Positions 39,669-50,478 of a DNA stretch of 64,000 nt are shown piece after piece (within the stretch, counting starts at the first letter, position 1; every line of letters starts with the position of its first letter). Under the pieces are notes generated by a model. The model was not told where the DNA came from, searched no databases, and was given only the letters and a program-made list of their open reading frames with translations. The position numbers and the translations under genes were made by a program. Source of the DNA: Prevotellaceae bacterium UBA4336 (GTDB taxonomy: Bacteria; Bacteroidota; Bacteroidia; Bacteroidales; Bacteroidaceae); the NCBI GenBank assembly GCA_002394305.1, contig DGTM01000019.1, positions 8,076 to 72,075 of the forward strand, written 5' to 3'.

Positions 39669-39752
39669 TTGTTAAAGTAAGTTGTTTATTAGTTATTGTT
39701 TAGGATATTTGTTGTGCAGGGTATAATCTCTAATCCTTAATCTCTAATCCCA

Positions 39753-40838
39753 CTACTCAACGCCAAACTGATAGACAGTCTTCTGCCTGTAGATGTCGCC
39801 CGGCTTGAGTATGCAACTGGGGAAGTAGGCGCGGTTAGGTGTGTCGGGGAAGTGCTGTGCTTCGAAGCAGAGGGCAGAGTACTTGGGATAGGTGGCGCCG
39901 CCGTTGCCTGTGAAGCCGCTGAGCCAGTTGCTGCTGTAGAACTGTACGCCCGGCTCGGTCGTATACATCTTCAGGCATCGTCCGCTGTTAGGCTCTACGC
40001 ACTTGACGGCAAAAGAAAGTTCGCCAGGCTCGCGCTTGTTCAGCACGAAGCAATGGTCGTAGCCCGTGCCGTTGACGATTTGCTGGCAGCTGGTGTCGCC
40101 GATGCGTTCGCCCACAGCATGAGGCTCGCGGAAGTCGAAGGGTGTACCTTCCACCTTGAGGATTTCGCCCGTCGGGATGCTTGTCTCGTCGATGGGAATA
40201 AAGAAATCCGCGTTGATGGTAAGGATGTTGTTGAGGGCTTCGGGAGTCGGGTTGGCTATGCCGGCCAGGGAGAAGAAGCCGTGGCTCGTCATGTTGACGA
40301 TGGTCTTCTTGTTCGTCGTGCCGCGATAGTCGATGATGAGCTCATTGTCTTCCGTCAGGCTGTACTTCACGTTCATGTGAAGCTCGCCGGGGAAGCCCTC
40401 TTCGTAATAGGCAGAGACATAGCGGAGCACAAGCTCGTGCTCGTTGATCTGCTCTGCATCCCAGACACGGGCATGGAAACCGGTGGGACCGCCATGCAGG
40501 TGGTTGGGACCATTGTTGACGGCCAGGCTGTAGTCCTTGCCGTTCATCGTGAAGTGCCCCTTGGCGATGCGGTTGCCGTAGCGACCGACCAAGGTGCTGA
40601 GGAAGGGCTCGGGGCTGTCGATGACATGCTGGATGCTGTCGTGTCCTTGTATAACATTGGCCATCCTGCCTTCCCTGTCGGGAACCATGATGGCCATTAT
40701 AGCACCGCCGTAGTTGGTGATGCTCACTTCCATTCCGTCGCTATTGGTCAGGGTGTAGAGGTCTGTCTCCTTTCCCTGTACAACTGCTTGGAAATTCTCT
40801 CTCTTTAATCCGGAAATAAGTTGCTTGTCCATTGGCAT
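39753..40838 (-). CDS. galM: Aldose 1-epimerase (mutarotase)
   Basis: 361 residues. Substrate-binding residues lie in VGRYGNRIAKGHF, NNGPNHLHGG and NMTSHGFFSLAG, and the catalytic Glu in the C-terminal EPGVQFYSSNWL region. It interconverts beta- and alpha-galactose ahead of GalK. First gene of the gal operon behind a consensus promoter. No signal peptide, so the enzyme is cytoplasmic. Confidence 0.95.
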   Translation of the reverse strand: MPMDKQLISGLKRENFQAVVQGKETDLYTLTNSDGMEVSITNYGGAIMAIMVPDREGRMANVIQGHDSIQHVIDSPEPFLSTLVGRYGNRIAKGHFTMNGKDYSLAVNNGPNHLHGGPTGFHARVWDAEQINEHELVLRYVSAYYEEGFPGELHMNVKYSLTEDNELIIDYRGTTNKKTIVNMTSHGFFSLAGIANPTPEALNNILTINADFFIPIDETSIPTGEILKVEGTPFDFREPHAVGERIGDTSCQQIVNGTGYDHCFVLNKREPGELSFAVKCVEPNSGRCLKMYTTEPGVQFYSSNWLSGFTGNGGATYPKYSALCFEAQHFPDTPNRAYFPSCILKPGDIYRQKTVYQFGVE

Positions 40839-40867
40839 AAGTTTTTATCTTTTGATAATTTCTCATG

Positions 40868-40898
40868 CAAATCTACAACTTTTTTCACATAAATCAAA
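40868..40898 (-). promoter_or_regulatory. Consensus promoter TTTG-N19-TAGATTTG for the gal operon
   Basis: Minus-strand -7 box at 40875-40868 and TTTG at 40898-40895, exactly 19 bp apart, 29 bp before the galM start. Confidence 0.85.
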
Positions 40899-40940
40899 AG
40901 GAAAGAGCGGAAATCTTGATTGCTGACATGCTAAAAGACG

Positions 40941-42296
40941 TTAAAGTATGCTTTTCAGCATATCTGCAACGACAAAAGTGCTGCCTCCAATATAAATAAT
41001 GTCCTCGGCGGAAGCATTCTTTTGTGCTGCGGCGTATGCCGAGGCAACATCGGGGTAGGCTGTGCCGTGTAAACCGTGTGCCGACGCTCTTTGGCACACT
41101 TCTTCGGCAGGCATGGCTCGCCGGACGGAAGCTTGTGTGAAGTATATAGAATAAGGCTCAGGGATTGAGGAACAGAGAAGCTTCAGCACGCCGTCCACAT
41201 CCTTGTCGCTGACCATGCCGAAGACCAGATGCAGCCGACGATGGGGCAGGGCGGCAAGATGGCGGAAGATGTAGCTGAGACCGCCCTTGTTGTGTGCTGT
41301 GTCGCAGATGGTGAGCGGTTCGCGCTTCAATATCTGCCAGCGTCCCATGAGTCCCGTCATGGTAGTTACTTCCTTCATTCCCTTCCTGACTGCTTCATCG
41401 CTGATGGTGATGCCACGCTTGCGAAGCAGAAGGACAGAGGTGAGGATGGTGGCTGTGTTCTTCTCTTGGCATAGGCCGGCAAGTGCTCCGCAGAGCGAAC
41501 CGAAGTGTCGCGTCTCATAGCTGATGGAACAATTGTTCATCGTGCAACGAAGGACTTCGCCCTCGTCTTCTGCAAATGTGATGGGTGCGCCTACTTCACG
41601 AGCCTTGTCGGCAAAGACTGCTTTCACTTCCGGACTGACGTTTTCGCCGATGCAGACAGGAGTGTCCGGTTTGATGATGCCCGCTTTTTCGGAAGCAATC
41701 TTGGGCAGCGTGTCGCCAAGAAACTGGATGTGGTCAAAGCTGATGTTCGTGATGACGGATAACTCCGGCTGAATGATGTTGGTGCAGTCGAGCCTGCCGC
41801 CCAGGCCGACCTCTATGACGGCGAAGTCCACCTTCTGTTCTGCAAAGTACTGGAAAGCAAGAGCTGTTGTCAGTTCGAAGAAGGAGAACCCTACCAAACC
41901 CTCCCTGAAAGGTGAGGCTTCCTTCGCGGAGGACTTGCCAGAGTCCTCCCCTTTTAGGGAGAGGTTAGAGAGGGCCTGTACAAACTCTGTGACCCGCTTC
42001 TTGCTTATCATCTTTCCGTTGACACGAATGCGTTCGCGGAAGTCAACGAGGTGAGGACTTGTGTAGAGACCGACGCGATAGCCTTGTGCCTGAAGGATTG
42101 CAGCGAGGGTGTGGCTGACAGAGCCCTTGCCGTTGGTGCCGCCGACATGAATGGTGCGGTAGCTACGATGCGGGTGAGAGAAGTGTGCATCGAGGGCAAG
42201 GGTGTTGTCAAGCCCCTCCTTATATGCAGCTGCCCCTACGTTCTGGAACATAGGAGCAGAGTCGAAAAGATATTGAACCGCTTGGGAATAATTCAT
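40941..42296 (-). CDS. folC: Bifunctional folylpolyglutamate/dihydrofolate synthase
   Basis: 451 residues from ATG 42296 (MNYSQAVQYL), 19 bp after the dnaJ stop; a longer frame reaches back into dnaJ and is not used. Motifs: GGTNGKGSVSHTLA (ATP P-loop), YTSPHLVDFRERI, AVIEVGLGGRLDCTN and DTAHNKGG. It adds glutamate to folates. Residues about 108-136 are an extra segment (LSLKGEDSGKSSAKEASPF) encoded by an in-frame GC-rich palindromic repeat, just before FFELTTALAF; other FolC proteins have only a short loop here. Confidence 0.93.
   Translation of the reverse strand: MNYSQAVQYLFDSAPMFQNVGAAAYKEGLDNTLALDAHFSHPHRSYRTIHVGGTNGKGSVSHTLAAILQAQGYRVGLYTSPHLVDFRERIRVNGKMISKKRVTEFVQALSNLSLKGEDSGKSSAKEASPFREGLVGFSFFELTTALAFQYFAEQKVDFAVIEVGLGGRLDCTNIIQPELSVITNISFDHIQFLGDTLPKIASEKAGIIKPDTPVCIGENVSPEVKAVFADKAREVGAPITFAEDEGEVLRCTMNNCSISYETRHFGSLCGALAGLCQEKNTATILTSVLLLRKRGITISDEAVRKGMKEVTTMTGLMGRWQILKREPLTICDTAHNKGGLSYIFRHLAALPHRRLHLVFGMVSDKDVDGVLKLLCSSIPEPYSIYFTQASVRRAMPAEEVCQRASAHGLHGTAYPDVASAYAAAQKNASAEDIIYIGGSTFVVADMLKSIL
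41885..41975. repeat. GC-rich palindromic repeat inserted in frame in folC
   Basis: Minus strand reads CCTCTCTAACCTCTCCC then AAAAGGGGAGGACTC, with further CCTCC/GGAGG complementarity to the end. It resembles the repeats at 49.1, 51.3-51.6, 55.2 and 58.9 kb. It keeps the folC frame, adding about 28 residues. Confidence 0.8.
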
Positions 42297-42315
42297 CTCG
42301 TCCTTTTCTCTTCTG

Positions 42316-43506
42316 TTACTCAAACATCTTCTTGAACTTGCTGAAGAAGTTGCTCTTGGCTGTTGCACCAGGCTTCATGTTGTCGCTTGAACGGAGTTTT
42401 TCGAACATGTCCTTCTCTTCGCGCGAAAGGTTCTCGGGGATGTAGACGCCAATTTGCACGATGAGGTCGCCAGTGCCATAGCCATAGCCTTGGACTACGG
42501 GCAGGCCTTTGCCGCGCAGACGAACCGTCTTGCCGGGTTGTGTTCCTGGGTCAATCTTTATCTTTACCTTGCCGTCGATGGTGGGAACCTCGGCGCTACC
42601 TCCAAGGATGGCAGTAGGAACGTCGAGCAGGAGGTGGTACTGCAGGTTTTGTCCGTCGCGGAGCAATTCGGGGTGCGGCTCTTCCTCGATGTAGACGTGA
42701 ATGTCGCCCGGCACGCCGTTCCATCTAGCTGCGTTGCCTTTGCCCTTTTCGTTGATGACCATGCCTTCCTGCACACCGGCGGGGATTTTTACCTCCACCA
42801 CTTCTTCGCCTTTGACGATGCCTTGTCCGCCGCAGTTTTTGCATTTGTTGCGAATGACGGAACCTGTTCCGCCGCAGGCATCGCACTGTGTTTGTGTCTG
42901 CATGCGTCCGAACATCGTGTTCATGGTCCGGTAGGTTGTTCCCGAGCCGTTGCACTTGCTGCATGTCTCCTTCTTGCCGTCTTCGCTGCCGGAGCCGTGG
43001 CAATGGGGACAGGTGACGTATTTGTTTATCTTGAACTTCTTGGTGACGCCCGTAGCCACTTCGTTCAGGTTGATGCGAACCTTGAGGCGCAGGTCGGCAC
43101 CTTTCTCCACGTGTCTGCCTCTGCCTCCGTTTCCGCCAAAGCCTCCGAAGCCGCTGAAGCCTCCGAACGATGCTCCACCGCCAAAGAGGTCGCTGAAGAC
43201 ATCGCCGAACATGTTGAAGATGTCGTCGGTCGACATGTTCTGGTAGTTGCCGCCTGCAGCACCTCCCACGCCGGCAAAGCCGAACTGGTCGTAGCGCTGG
43301 CGTTTCTCCGGGTCGTGCAGTACATCGTATGCCTCGGCAGCCTCCTTGAACTTCTCCTCGGCTTCCTTCTTCTCTGCATCGCTCTTTCCGGCCTGCCGGT
43401 CGGGATGATACTTGATGGCGCACTTCTTGTAGGCGCTCTTTATTTCGGCTTCGCTTGCTGTCTTGCTGACACCAAGCACTTCGTAGTAGTCTCTCTTCTC
43501 TGCCAT
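42316..43506 (-). CDS. dnaJ: Chaperone DnaJ
   Basis: 396 residues. J domain with HPD at 34-36; Gly/Phe-rich linker ([18 protein letters not shown]); four zinc CxxCxGxG repeats ([32 protein letters not shown]); C-terminal substrate domains. It delivers clients to DnaK and stimulates its ATPase. Downstream of grpE by 64 bp, in the heat-shock pair order; dnaK is not in the window. Confidence 0.98.
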   Translation of the reverse strand: MAEKRDYYEVLGVSKTASEAEIKSAYKKCAIKYHPDRQAGKSDAEKKEAEEKFKEAAEAYDVLHDPEKRQRYDQFGFAGVGGAAGGNYQNMSTDDIFNMFGDVFSDLFGGGASFGGFSGFGGFGGNGGRGRHVEKGADLRLKVRINLNEVATGVTKKFKINKYVTCPHCHGSGSEDGKKETCSKCNGSGTTYRTMNTMFGRMQTQTQCDACGGTGSVIRNKCKNCGGQGIVKGEEVVEVKIPAGVQEGMVINEKGKGNAARWNGVPGDIHVYIEEEPHPELLRDGQNLQYHLLLDVPTAILGGSAEVPTIDGKVKIKIDPGTQPGKTVRLRGKGLPVVQGYGYGTGDLIVQIGVYIPENLSREEKDMFEKLRSSDNMKPGATAKSNFFSKFKKMFE

Positions 43507-43570
43507 ATTTTGTTATTGTACGCGCGGGGCGCACACATCTGTTCCTTTATAAATATAATAATGTGTCGTC

Positions 43571-44194
43571 TTAAAGTCCTACGACCACTTGAGCGTGGCG
43601 GATGACTTTGTCGTTGAGTTTGTATCCCGTCAGGGTGCAATCCATCACCTTGCCTTTGAGCTCGGGTGTCGGGGCCGGAATCTGGGCGATAGCTTCGTGG
43701 AGGTCTACGTCGAAGTCGGCTTCCTTTGTGTCGATGACGCTGACGCCTTGTTTGCCAAGGATGTCCATGAACTTCTTGTATATGAGCTCTACGCCTTTGA
43801 CCACGGCACTCACGTCCTCGGCATTCTGCATGGTCTTCAAGGCACGTTCCATGTCGTCGATGACCGGCAGGATGGTGGTGATTGTCTTCTCCCCGCCGTT
43901 CAGAATGAGGTCAGTCTTTTCCTTGATGGTGCGTTTGCGGTAGTTATCGAACTCTGCAATTTTGCGCAACAGTTGGTCTTTCAGGTTGGCGATCTCTTTG
44001 TTGGCAGCTTCGAGCTGCTCTTCTATGGTCTGTTCTTCGGCTGTCGCCTCGGGTGCAGGCTGCCCTTCGGCAGCAGACTCAGACGTTTCAGCAGCCTTCT
44101 CTTCTTCGGGCTTGCTCTGTTCTGCTTGGGATGAAGTCTGCTGAGCGTCCTGCTGTTGTTCGTTCAATTCTTCTTCTTTCAGTTCCTCTTTCAT
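43571..44194 (-). CDS. grpE: Nucleotide exchange factor GrpE
   Basis: 207 residues. An acidic, low-complexity N-terminus (EELNEQQQDAQQ...) leads to the long coiled coil (EEQLEAANKEIANLKDQLLRK, FDNYRKRTIKEK) and a C-terminal beta domain with GKVMDCTLTGYKLNDKVIRHA. It releases ADP from DnaK. Placed directly before dnaJ. Confidence 0.96.
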   Translation of the reverse strand: MKEELKEEELNEQQQDAQQTSSQAEQSKPEEEKAAETSESAAEGQPAPEATAEEQTIEEQLEAANKEIANLKDQLLRKIAEFDNYRKRTIKEKTDLILNGGEKTITTILPVIDDMERALKTMQNAEDVSAVVKGVELIYKKFMDILGKQGVSVIDTKEADFDVDLHEAIAQIPAPTPELKGKVMDCTLTGYKLNDKVIRHAQVVVGL

Positions 44195-44254
44195 TATATT
44201 AGGGTTTTATATTCTACTGTTTTTACAACAAGAAGTGTGCCAATCGTGCTCGTG

Positions 44255-45962
<1,708 letters not shown>

Positions 45963-45977
45963 GGCGGTTTGTTGTTG

Positions 45978-46904
45978 TTATCTTATCCTTAGTATGTCGC
46001 CTACTTGTACGGCTTGCGGTTCGTCCCAGCCGTTCAGCTTGCAGAGTGATGCGAGTCGGATGCCGTAGAGCTGTGCGATGTCGAAGAGGCTTTGGTTTAC
46101 TTCGACGATGTGTATGGGGTTCTTTCGGAATTCGCGGGATGCGCATTTGCGTTTCTTTTGCAGATAGATGAGGTCGCCGGCCGTGGGGGCATAGTCGCGC
46201 GGCAGGTCGTTGTACTTGTAGAGATTGTGCAGGCTGACGCCCGTGCTGCGGCTGATGGTAGCCATGTCATCGCCCACCTCCACGATGATGAAGTAGTTCT
46301 TATTGCCTTTGTAGACGACGTGGCGGCTGAAGAAGTCGTTCCCCGGCACGGCGCTGGCTTGCTTGACTGCTGCGGTCTTCTGCGAGCGGTACTTGCCTGT
46401 GTCGAACTGATAGAGGTTGTACATCTCGATGAGGCGTATGAGGGCGTCGGCATAGGCGGGATTGGTGGCATAGCCTGCTGCTTTCAGTCCGCGTGCCCAT
46501 CCGCGGTAGTCGGTCTTCCCGAGGCGGTAGAGGCTTTGGTAGCGTTTGCCTTGCAGGAACTTCGAGTGGTCGACGTAGCTTTCCCTGGCGCTTTTGTACT
46601 TGCGGAACTTCTCGTTCCTGGCATCGTCGTCGCGCAGGACGTAGGGTCCGGTCCACGAGCTGCCCACCTTGATGCCGAAGTGGTTGTTGGCTTCGCGAGC
46701 CAGCGAGCTTCGTCCGGCGTTGCTTTCCAGCAGCCCTTGCGCCAGGGTGATGCTGGCAGGGATGTGATATGTGTTCATCTGTTCGATGGCCCAGTCCTTG
46801 TATTTGTCAATGTACGACCAGTAGGCCTGGTTGGTGCTTTGTGCCAGGCTGAAAAGGGTCACGAAGAAGAATAAAAGTCCAAGAGAATGTCTGCGGGAAA
46901 TCAT
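45978..46904 (-). CDS. Secreted glucosaminidase with two LysM domains
   Basis: 308 residues. Signal peptide about 1-22 (FFFVTLFSLAQS). N-acetylglucosaminidase domain about 28-165 (HIPASITLAQGLLESNAGRS, with the catalytic Glu in LLESNAG; NNHFGIKV). LysM domains about 210-255 (YFIIVEVGDDMATISRSTGV) and 262-306 (IHIVEVNQSLFDIAQLYGI). It cuts peptidoglycan glycan strands in the periplasm, probably for growth or division. Confidence 0.92.
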   Translation of the reverse strand: MISRRHSLGLLFFFVTLFSLAQSTNQAYWSYIDKYKDWAIEQMNTYHIPASITLAQGLLESNAGRSSLAREANNHFGIKVGSSWTGPYVLRDDDARNEKFRKYKSARESYVDHSKFLQGKRYQSLYRLGKTDYRGWARGLKAAGYATNPAYADALIRLIEMYNLYQFDTGKYRSQKTAAVKQASAVPGNDFFSRHVVYKGNKNYFIIVEVGDDMATISRSTGVSLHNLYKYNDLPRDYAPTAGDLIYLQKKRKCASREFRKNPIHIVEVNQSLFDIAQLYGIRLASLCKLNGWDEPQAVQVGDILRIR

Positions 46905-46963
46905 TATTGCTCAAATTTCGGTGCAAAATTAGTGAAAAAAAGCCACTTTACGAAAAAAAGAGT

Positions 46964-46971
46964 TAACTTTG
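46964..46971 (+). promoter_or_regulatory. -7 box (TAACTTTG) for cytidine deaminase
   Basis: Exact TAnnTTTG 21 bp before ATG 46993; no TTTG at standard -33 spacing. Confidence 0.65.
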
Positions 46972-46992
46972 TGTCGTTAAAAGACGTTTCTT

Positions 46993-47472
46993 ATGAGAGA
47001 GTACAAGATTGAGTCCACTCTGCACATCTATGAGATGTCGGAACTTTGTGCAGCAGACCGCGAACTGGTGGAGGCAGCGAAGCAGGCGACGCGGGGGAGC
47101 TATTCGCCCTACAGCAAGTTCTGTGTGGGTGCGGCCGTACGGCTGCAGAACGGCGTTGTCTTTACGGGTGCGAACCAGGAGAATGCGGCTTTCCCCTCTG
47201 GGTTGTGTGCCGAGCGTACGGCTCTCTTTGCGGCCAATGCGCAGTACCCCGACCAGCCTGTCCTGGCTTTGGCTGTCGCTGCCCGCAAGGGTCGTCGCTA
47301 TTTGGTCCAGCCCATCCCGCCCTGTGGTGCTTGCCGCCAGGTGATTTCGGGCGTGGAGGACCGCTTTGCCACTCCCATCCGCATTTTGCTCTACGGCTCG
47401 GGCGGCGTGCTTGTCTCGGAAGGTATCAGTCCGTTGCTGCCCCTTCGCTTTGCCGACGGGGACATGCGTTAG
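46993..47472 (+). CDS. cdd: Cytidine deaminase
   Basis: 159 residues, typical of the tetrameric enzyme. Zinc and catalytic motifs CAERTA (Cys ligand plus Glu proton shuttle) and PCGACRQV are intact, and the substrate loop SPYSKFCVGAAV is present. It converts cytidine and deoxycytidine to uridine forms for pyrimidine salvage. Single gene, ending 14 bp before the convergent queF stop. Confidence 0.94.
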   Translation: MREYKIESTLHIYEMSELCAADRELVEAAKQATRGSYSPYSKFCVGAAVRLQNGVVFTGANQENAAFPSGLCAERTALFAANAQYPDQPVLALAVAARKGRRYLVQPIPPCGACRQVISGVEDRFATPIRILLYGSGGVLVSEGISPLLPLRFADGDMR

Positions 47473-47486
47473 GGTTGTACTCTGCT

Positions 47487-47948
47487 TCAGAGGTCGTGGT
47501 GCAGCAGGCGGTACTCGGCCATTTCCTCGTACTTCGTGCCGGGCTTGCCGTAGTTGGCAAAGGGGTAGATGCTGATGCCGCCGCGGGGGACGAAGATACC
47601 GGTCACCTCGATGTACTTGGGGTCCATGAGGCGGATGAGGTCTTTCATGATGATGTTGACGCAATCCTCGTGGAAGCTACCGTGATTGCGGAAGCTGAAG
47701 AGGTAGAGCTTCAGGCTCTTGCTCTCTACCATCCGCTGCGCGGGCAGGTAGCTGATGCGTATCTCGGCGAAGTCGGGCTGCCCGGTGATGGGGCACAGCG
47801 CCGTGAACTCGGGGCAGTTGAAGCGTACCCAGTAGTCGTTCTCTGGGTGTTTGTTCTCAAAAGCTTCCAGCACCTCCGGGGTGTAGTCCTGTGGAATCTC
47901 AGCTTTCTTGCCTAAGGATTTCAGGCCTTCCTGTTTTCTGTCGGTCAT
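47487..47948 (-). CDS. queF: NADPH-dependent 7-cyano-7-deazaguanine reductase
   Basis: 153 residues from ATG 47948 (MTDRKQEG), the short YkvM-like form. Thioimide-forming Cys is C52 in [10 protein letters not shown]; substrate motif [22 protein letters not shown] follows. It reduces preQ0 to preQ1 in queuosine synthesis. queC lies 487 bp upstream on the same strand, with only repeat DNA between; queD and queE are not in the window. Confidence 0.95.
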   Translation of the reverse strand: MTDRKQEGLKSLGKKAEIPQDYTPEVLEAFENKHPENDYWVRFNCPEFTALCPITGQPDFAEIRISYLPAQRMVESKSLKLYLFSFRNHGSFHEDCVNIIMKDLIRLMDPKYIEVTGIFVPRGGISIYPFANYGKPGTKYEEMAEYRLLHHDL

Positions 47949-47959
47949 AATAGTCTTAG

Positions 47960-48434
47960 TTTTTAAGTTTAGAGTTAAAATGCTTCGCAAGTGAAGAGTG
48001 AAGAATCAAAGTTACATTTTGAGTGAAGAAGCAAGGTCACACAGAAATCACAGAAAGCACAGAAATATTTATTTTTAAAGTCCCGCAGAAATAAAGGAAA
48101 TAAAGGAAAAGGAGAAATCACAGAAATAGATTTCATTATGAAATCTCAATCCGTTAAATTCGTTTTAATTCGTTGTTGAAAAATCTGTTGAATCTGCTTA
48201 ATCTGTGGTTCTTGTCGCCTATGGCGAAGTGAAGAGTTAAGAGTGAAAAGTCAAAAATCAAAGTTACGTTTAATCTGTTCAATTCGTTAAATTCGTCTTA
48301 ATTCGTTGTTAAAATCAAATCTGTTTAATCTGCTGAATCTGTGGTTATAATTAAGTTCGTTAAATTCGTCTTAATTCGTTGTTAAAATCAAATCTGTTTA
48401 ATCTGCTGAATCTGTGGTTTAATATCCAAGTCTT
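47960..48434. repeat. Dispersed intergenic repeat block (family A)
   Basis: The gene-free 486 bp between queC and queF is built from short phrases (AAGGTCACACAGAAATCACAG, TAATTCGTTGTT, AATCTGTTTAATCTGC), some repeated in tandem with about 78-bp spacing (48279-48420). Nearly the same text recurs at 59137-59470, and partly at 50.6-50.9 kb. Its right edge sits on the queC stop region (TATCCAAGTCTTTCACCTT), a phrase also shared with 59.45 kb. No open frame or promoter identified. Confidence 0.8.
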
Positions 48435-49088
48435 TCACCTTTGTTCAAGGTATTTCTCCAGTCCTTCGCGGCGGAGCTTGCAGGCGGGACAGTGTCCGCA
48501 GCCATCGCCTACGATGCCGTTGTAGCAGGTGAGTGTGCGATAGCGAATCGTGTCGAGTACGCCGAGCTCGTCGGCCAGGGCCCAGGTCTGCTGCTTGTCG
48601 AGCCACATGAGCGGGGTGTGCAGGCGGAACTGTTCGTCCATAGCCAGGTTCAGCGTTACGTTGAGGCTCTTGATGAAGTTGTCGCGGCAGTCGGGGTAGC
48701 CGCTGAAGTCGGCCTGTCCCACGCCTGTGATGATGTCGTAGATGCCGTGGCTCTGTGCATAGATGGCAGCAATGGAGATGAAGAAGAGGTTGCGCCCGGG
48801 CACGAAGGTTGTGGGGTAGGGGTCGCCCTCCTTCTTCTCTGCTTCAATGTCGAGGCTGGGGTTGGTGAGGCTGCACGAGGGACTGAGCTGACTGATGAAG
48901 CTGATGTCCATGCATTCCCACGGCACGCCAGCCTCTTCGCACAGTTGCCGGGCAATCTCCACCTCCTTGACATGCCTCTGTCCGTATCGGAAGCTCAGGG
49001 CCCGCACCTCGTCGAAGTGCTTCAGGGCCCAGTAGAGGCATGTGGTGGAATCCTGTCCGCCGGAGAGTACTACAAGAGATTTAGACAT
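48435..49088 (-). CDS. queC: 7-cyano-7-deazaguanine synthase
   Basis: 217 residues. PP-loop [14 protein letters not shown] (about 9-22) binds ATP; C-terminal zinc cluster [19 protein letters not shown]. It converts carboxy-deazaguanine plus ammonia to preQ0, feeding QueF. No preQ1 riboswitch pattern was seen upstream. Confidence 0.96.
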   Translation of the reverse strand: MSKSLVVLSGGQDSTTCLYWALKHFDEVRALSFRYGQRHVKEVEIARQLCEEAGVPWECMDISFISQLSPSCSLTNPSLDIEAEKKEGDPYPTTFVPGRNLFFISIAAIYAQSHGIYDIITGVGQADFSGYPDCRDNFIKSLNVTLNLAMDEQFRLHTPLMWLDKQQTWALADELGVLDTIRYRTLTCYNGIVGDGCGHCPACKLRREGLEKYLEQR

Positions 49089-49124
49089 CTTGTTTATTTA
49101 CTATTTTATTTGATTACTATTTAC

Positions 49125-49308
49125 AGACCCCTTCCAAACCCTTCGGGCCTCCGTCGCTTACGCTCCCCAATTGCTCCGCTTTTAACGGGCAATTGCCCCG
49201 AGGGGAGGCTTCCTGCCGCGAAACTCTCCCCCTCGGGGGAGATGGAGGGGGGTCTTGAGGGGAGGCTTCTCCCTCTCCCACGGGAGAGGGTTGGGGAGAG
49301 GCTTTTTT
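49125..49308. repeat. GC-rich palindromic repeats (intergenic)
   Basis: A run of related hairpin-forming pieces: GGGCAATTGCCC, CTCCCCCTCGGGGGAG, CCTCTCCCACGGGAGAGG, ending GGGGAGAGGC plus eight T. It lies between the basic-secretory-protein gene and queC (both minus strand). Read on the minus strand it begins with the A-run, so it is better seen as a repeat cluster than a designed terminator. Translated copies elsewhere give PSPxGEG-like peptides. Confidence 0.85.
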
Positions 49309-50124
49309 TTAATCCCCCACCGCCTTCATGTATTCCTGCCAGAGCGCGTCGGTGGTGTTCTCGGGCTTGTCGCCGAGGATGTGCTTCATGGCCTTGTCCC
49401 ACGACCAGGGCTTGAGCTCCACGGCCGAGCGGTTGAACTTGCGGATGAAGTCCTTGTCCTTGTTCAGGCTGAGCCAGTAGATGAAGTAGCCTGTGACGCG
49501 GTAGCCTTTGCGCCATGAGTCGCCGCGCGTGCGGTCCTTGCTGCTGAAGTCCTGGTCGAAGCATCCGCATGCTACGCGTACGGCGTCTGCCAGGCCCTCG
49601 ATGAAGAGCCAGTACTCGCTCTTGCCGTCGTACTGTCCGCAGCCTTCGGGCGAGAGCTGGTAGGCATGCGTCAGTTCGTGGTAGAGCACACCGCGTGTCT
49701 CATAGTCGAGGCGCAGGGTATCGTTGCCTGCAAAGCAGCGTTCAATCCAGTTTGTAGAGTAGCGGATGCCAACATAGTCGCCGCTGCCATATTTCTCGCT
49801 GATGCCGTTGTAGTCCTTGATGGTGTAGACGATGCGCTTGAGGCGAGGCACGTTGGGGTCTTTCGGGCCGTAGTAGAGTGTCTGGAGCACGCGGAGGGCG
49901 TTCTCCTGAATGTAAGGCGCGGGATTGGGGATGATGTTGTGGTAGATGCGTGAGCCTTCGCTTTCGGGGGCTTCGTCGTGGAACTCCACATCGCCTGGGT
50001 TGTAGCCCTTCCATTTCTTCTCCACCTTGATGGGAGCGTGATACTTTGTTGCCTTGTAGATGGCCTGTGCCTGCATGCCGACGACGAGTGTGGCGGCCAT
50101 GAGGAATGTGAGTATGCGTTTCAT
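49309..50124 (-). CDS. Basic-secretory-protein-like metallopeptidase
   Basis: 271 residues from ATG 50124. Signal peptide about 1-20 (VVGMQAQA). The body matches the plant basic secretory protein family found in some bacteria: HIIPNPAP-like IYHNIIPNPAPYIQ, RLDYETRGVLYHELTHAYQ, FIEGLADAVRVACG. The HELTH motif (H149, E150, H153) is a zinc-peptidase core with the EGLAD segment likely supplying the third ligand. Probably a secreted or periplasmic peptidase; substrate unknown. Own consensus promoter. Confidence 0.85.
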   Translation of the reverse strand: MKRILTFLMAATLVVGMQAQAIYKATKYHAPIKVEKKWKGYNPGDVEFHDEAPESEGSRIYHNIIPNPAPYIQENALRVLQTLYYGPKDPNVPRLKRIVYTIKDYNGISEKYGSGDYVGIRYSTNWIERCFAGNDTLRLDYETRGVLYHELTHAYQLSPEGCGQYDGKSEYWLFIEGLADAVRVACGCFDQDFSSKDRTRGDSWRKGYRVTGYFIYWLSLNKDKDFIRKFNRSAVELKPWSWDKAMKHILGDKPENTTDALWQEYMKAVGD

Positions 50125-50149
50125 ATCTCCTGTTTTGTCAATTCGGCTG

Positions 50150-50180
50150 CAAAGGTACGAATTAGCGAGCAAACTTCAAA
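50150..50180 (-). promoter_or_regulatory. Consensus promoter TTTG-N19-TACCTTTG
   Basis: Minus-strand -7 box at 50157-50150 and TTTG at 50180-50177, exactly 19 bp apart, 26 bp before the peptidase start. Confidence 0.85.
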
Positions 50181-50194
50181 GCATTTCCAGTACT

Positions 50195-50389
50195 TTATTT
50201 GTTTGCTCGCTTGATTAGGTCTTTTATGTAAATCTTCACGCCGAAGATGCTGCCAGCATAGACGAGGATTTGGGCGAAGAGCATCAGGACGCTGCCGTCA
50301 ATCTCACCTTCTGGCGGCATAAAGAGGCTGATGAGAGCCACCACTGCCCCGAAGAGCAGGAGCAGGGCGGCTGAGAGTTTCTCAATCAT
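50195..50389 (-). CDS. Small two-segment membrane protein, holin-like
   Basis: 64 residues. Two hydrophobic segments (about 8-24, LLLLFGAVVALISLF, and about 37-52, LFAQILVYAGSIFG) joined by an acidic turn (PPEGEIDG), with a basic tail (KDLIKRANK). Size and topology resemble small phage holins, but no sequence family is recognised. The start overlaps the smalltalk stop (ATGA). Confidence 0.65.
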   Translation of the reverse strand: MIEKLSAALLLLFGAVVALISLFMPPEGEIDGSVLMLFAQILVYAGSIFGVKIYIKDLIKRANK

Positions 50390-50478
50390 ACCAGCCCGAA
50401 GGCCGACAGGATGGCGGTCAGCGTGGTGAGAATCGCATTGATGATGACCGACCATTTGTTCTTTGATTCTTGTGTCAT
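50386..50478 (-). CDS. Smalltalk-type peptide
   Basis: 30 residues: MTQESKNKWSVIINA then ILTTLTAILSAFGLV, one polar segment and one hydrophobic helix. This matches the short Bacteroidetes peptides named smalltalk, which recur beside HU and amidase or lysozyme-like genes, as here. Function unknown; lysis or membrane signalling is only a guess from the holin-like neighbour with which it overlaps by 4 bp. Confidence 0.75.
   Translation of the reverse strand: MTQESKNKWSVIINAILTTLTAILSAFGLV

Noticed and set aside
42297..42368. Upstream extension of folC
   Set aside because: It overlaps the end of dnaJ and lacks similarity to FolC; the family start MNYSQAVQYL is at 42296.
49089..49124. preQ1 riboswitch before queC
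   Set aside because: The short AT-rich leader shows no hairpin plus A-rich tail arrangement of known preQ1 aptamers.
49280..49308. Intrinsic terminator with T8 tail
   Set aside because: The T-run is on the plus strand, but both flanking genes are on the minus strand; it is better explained as part of the GC-rich repeat cluster.
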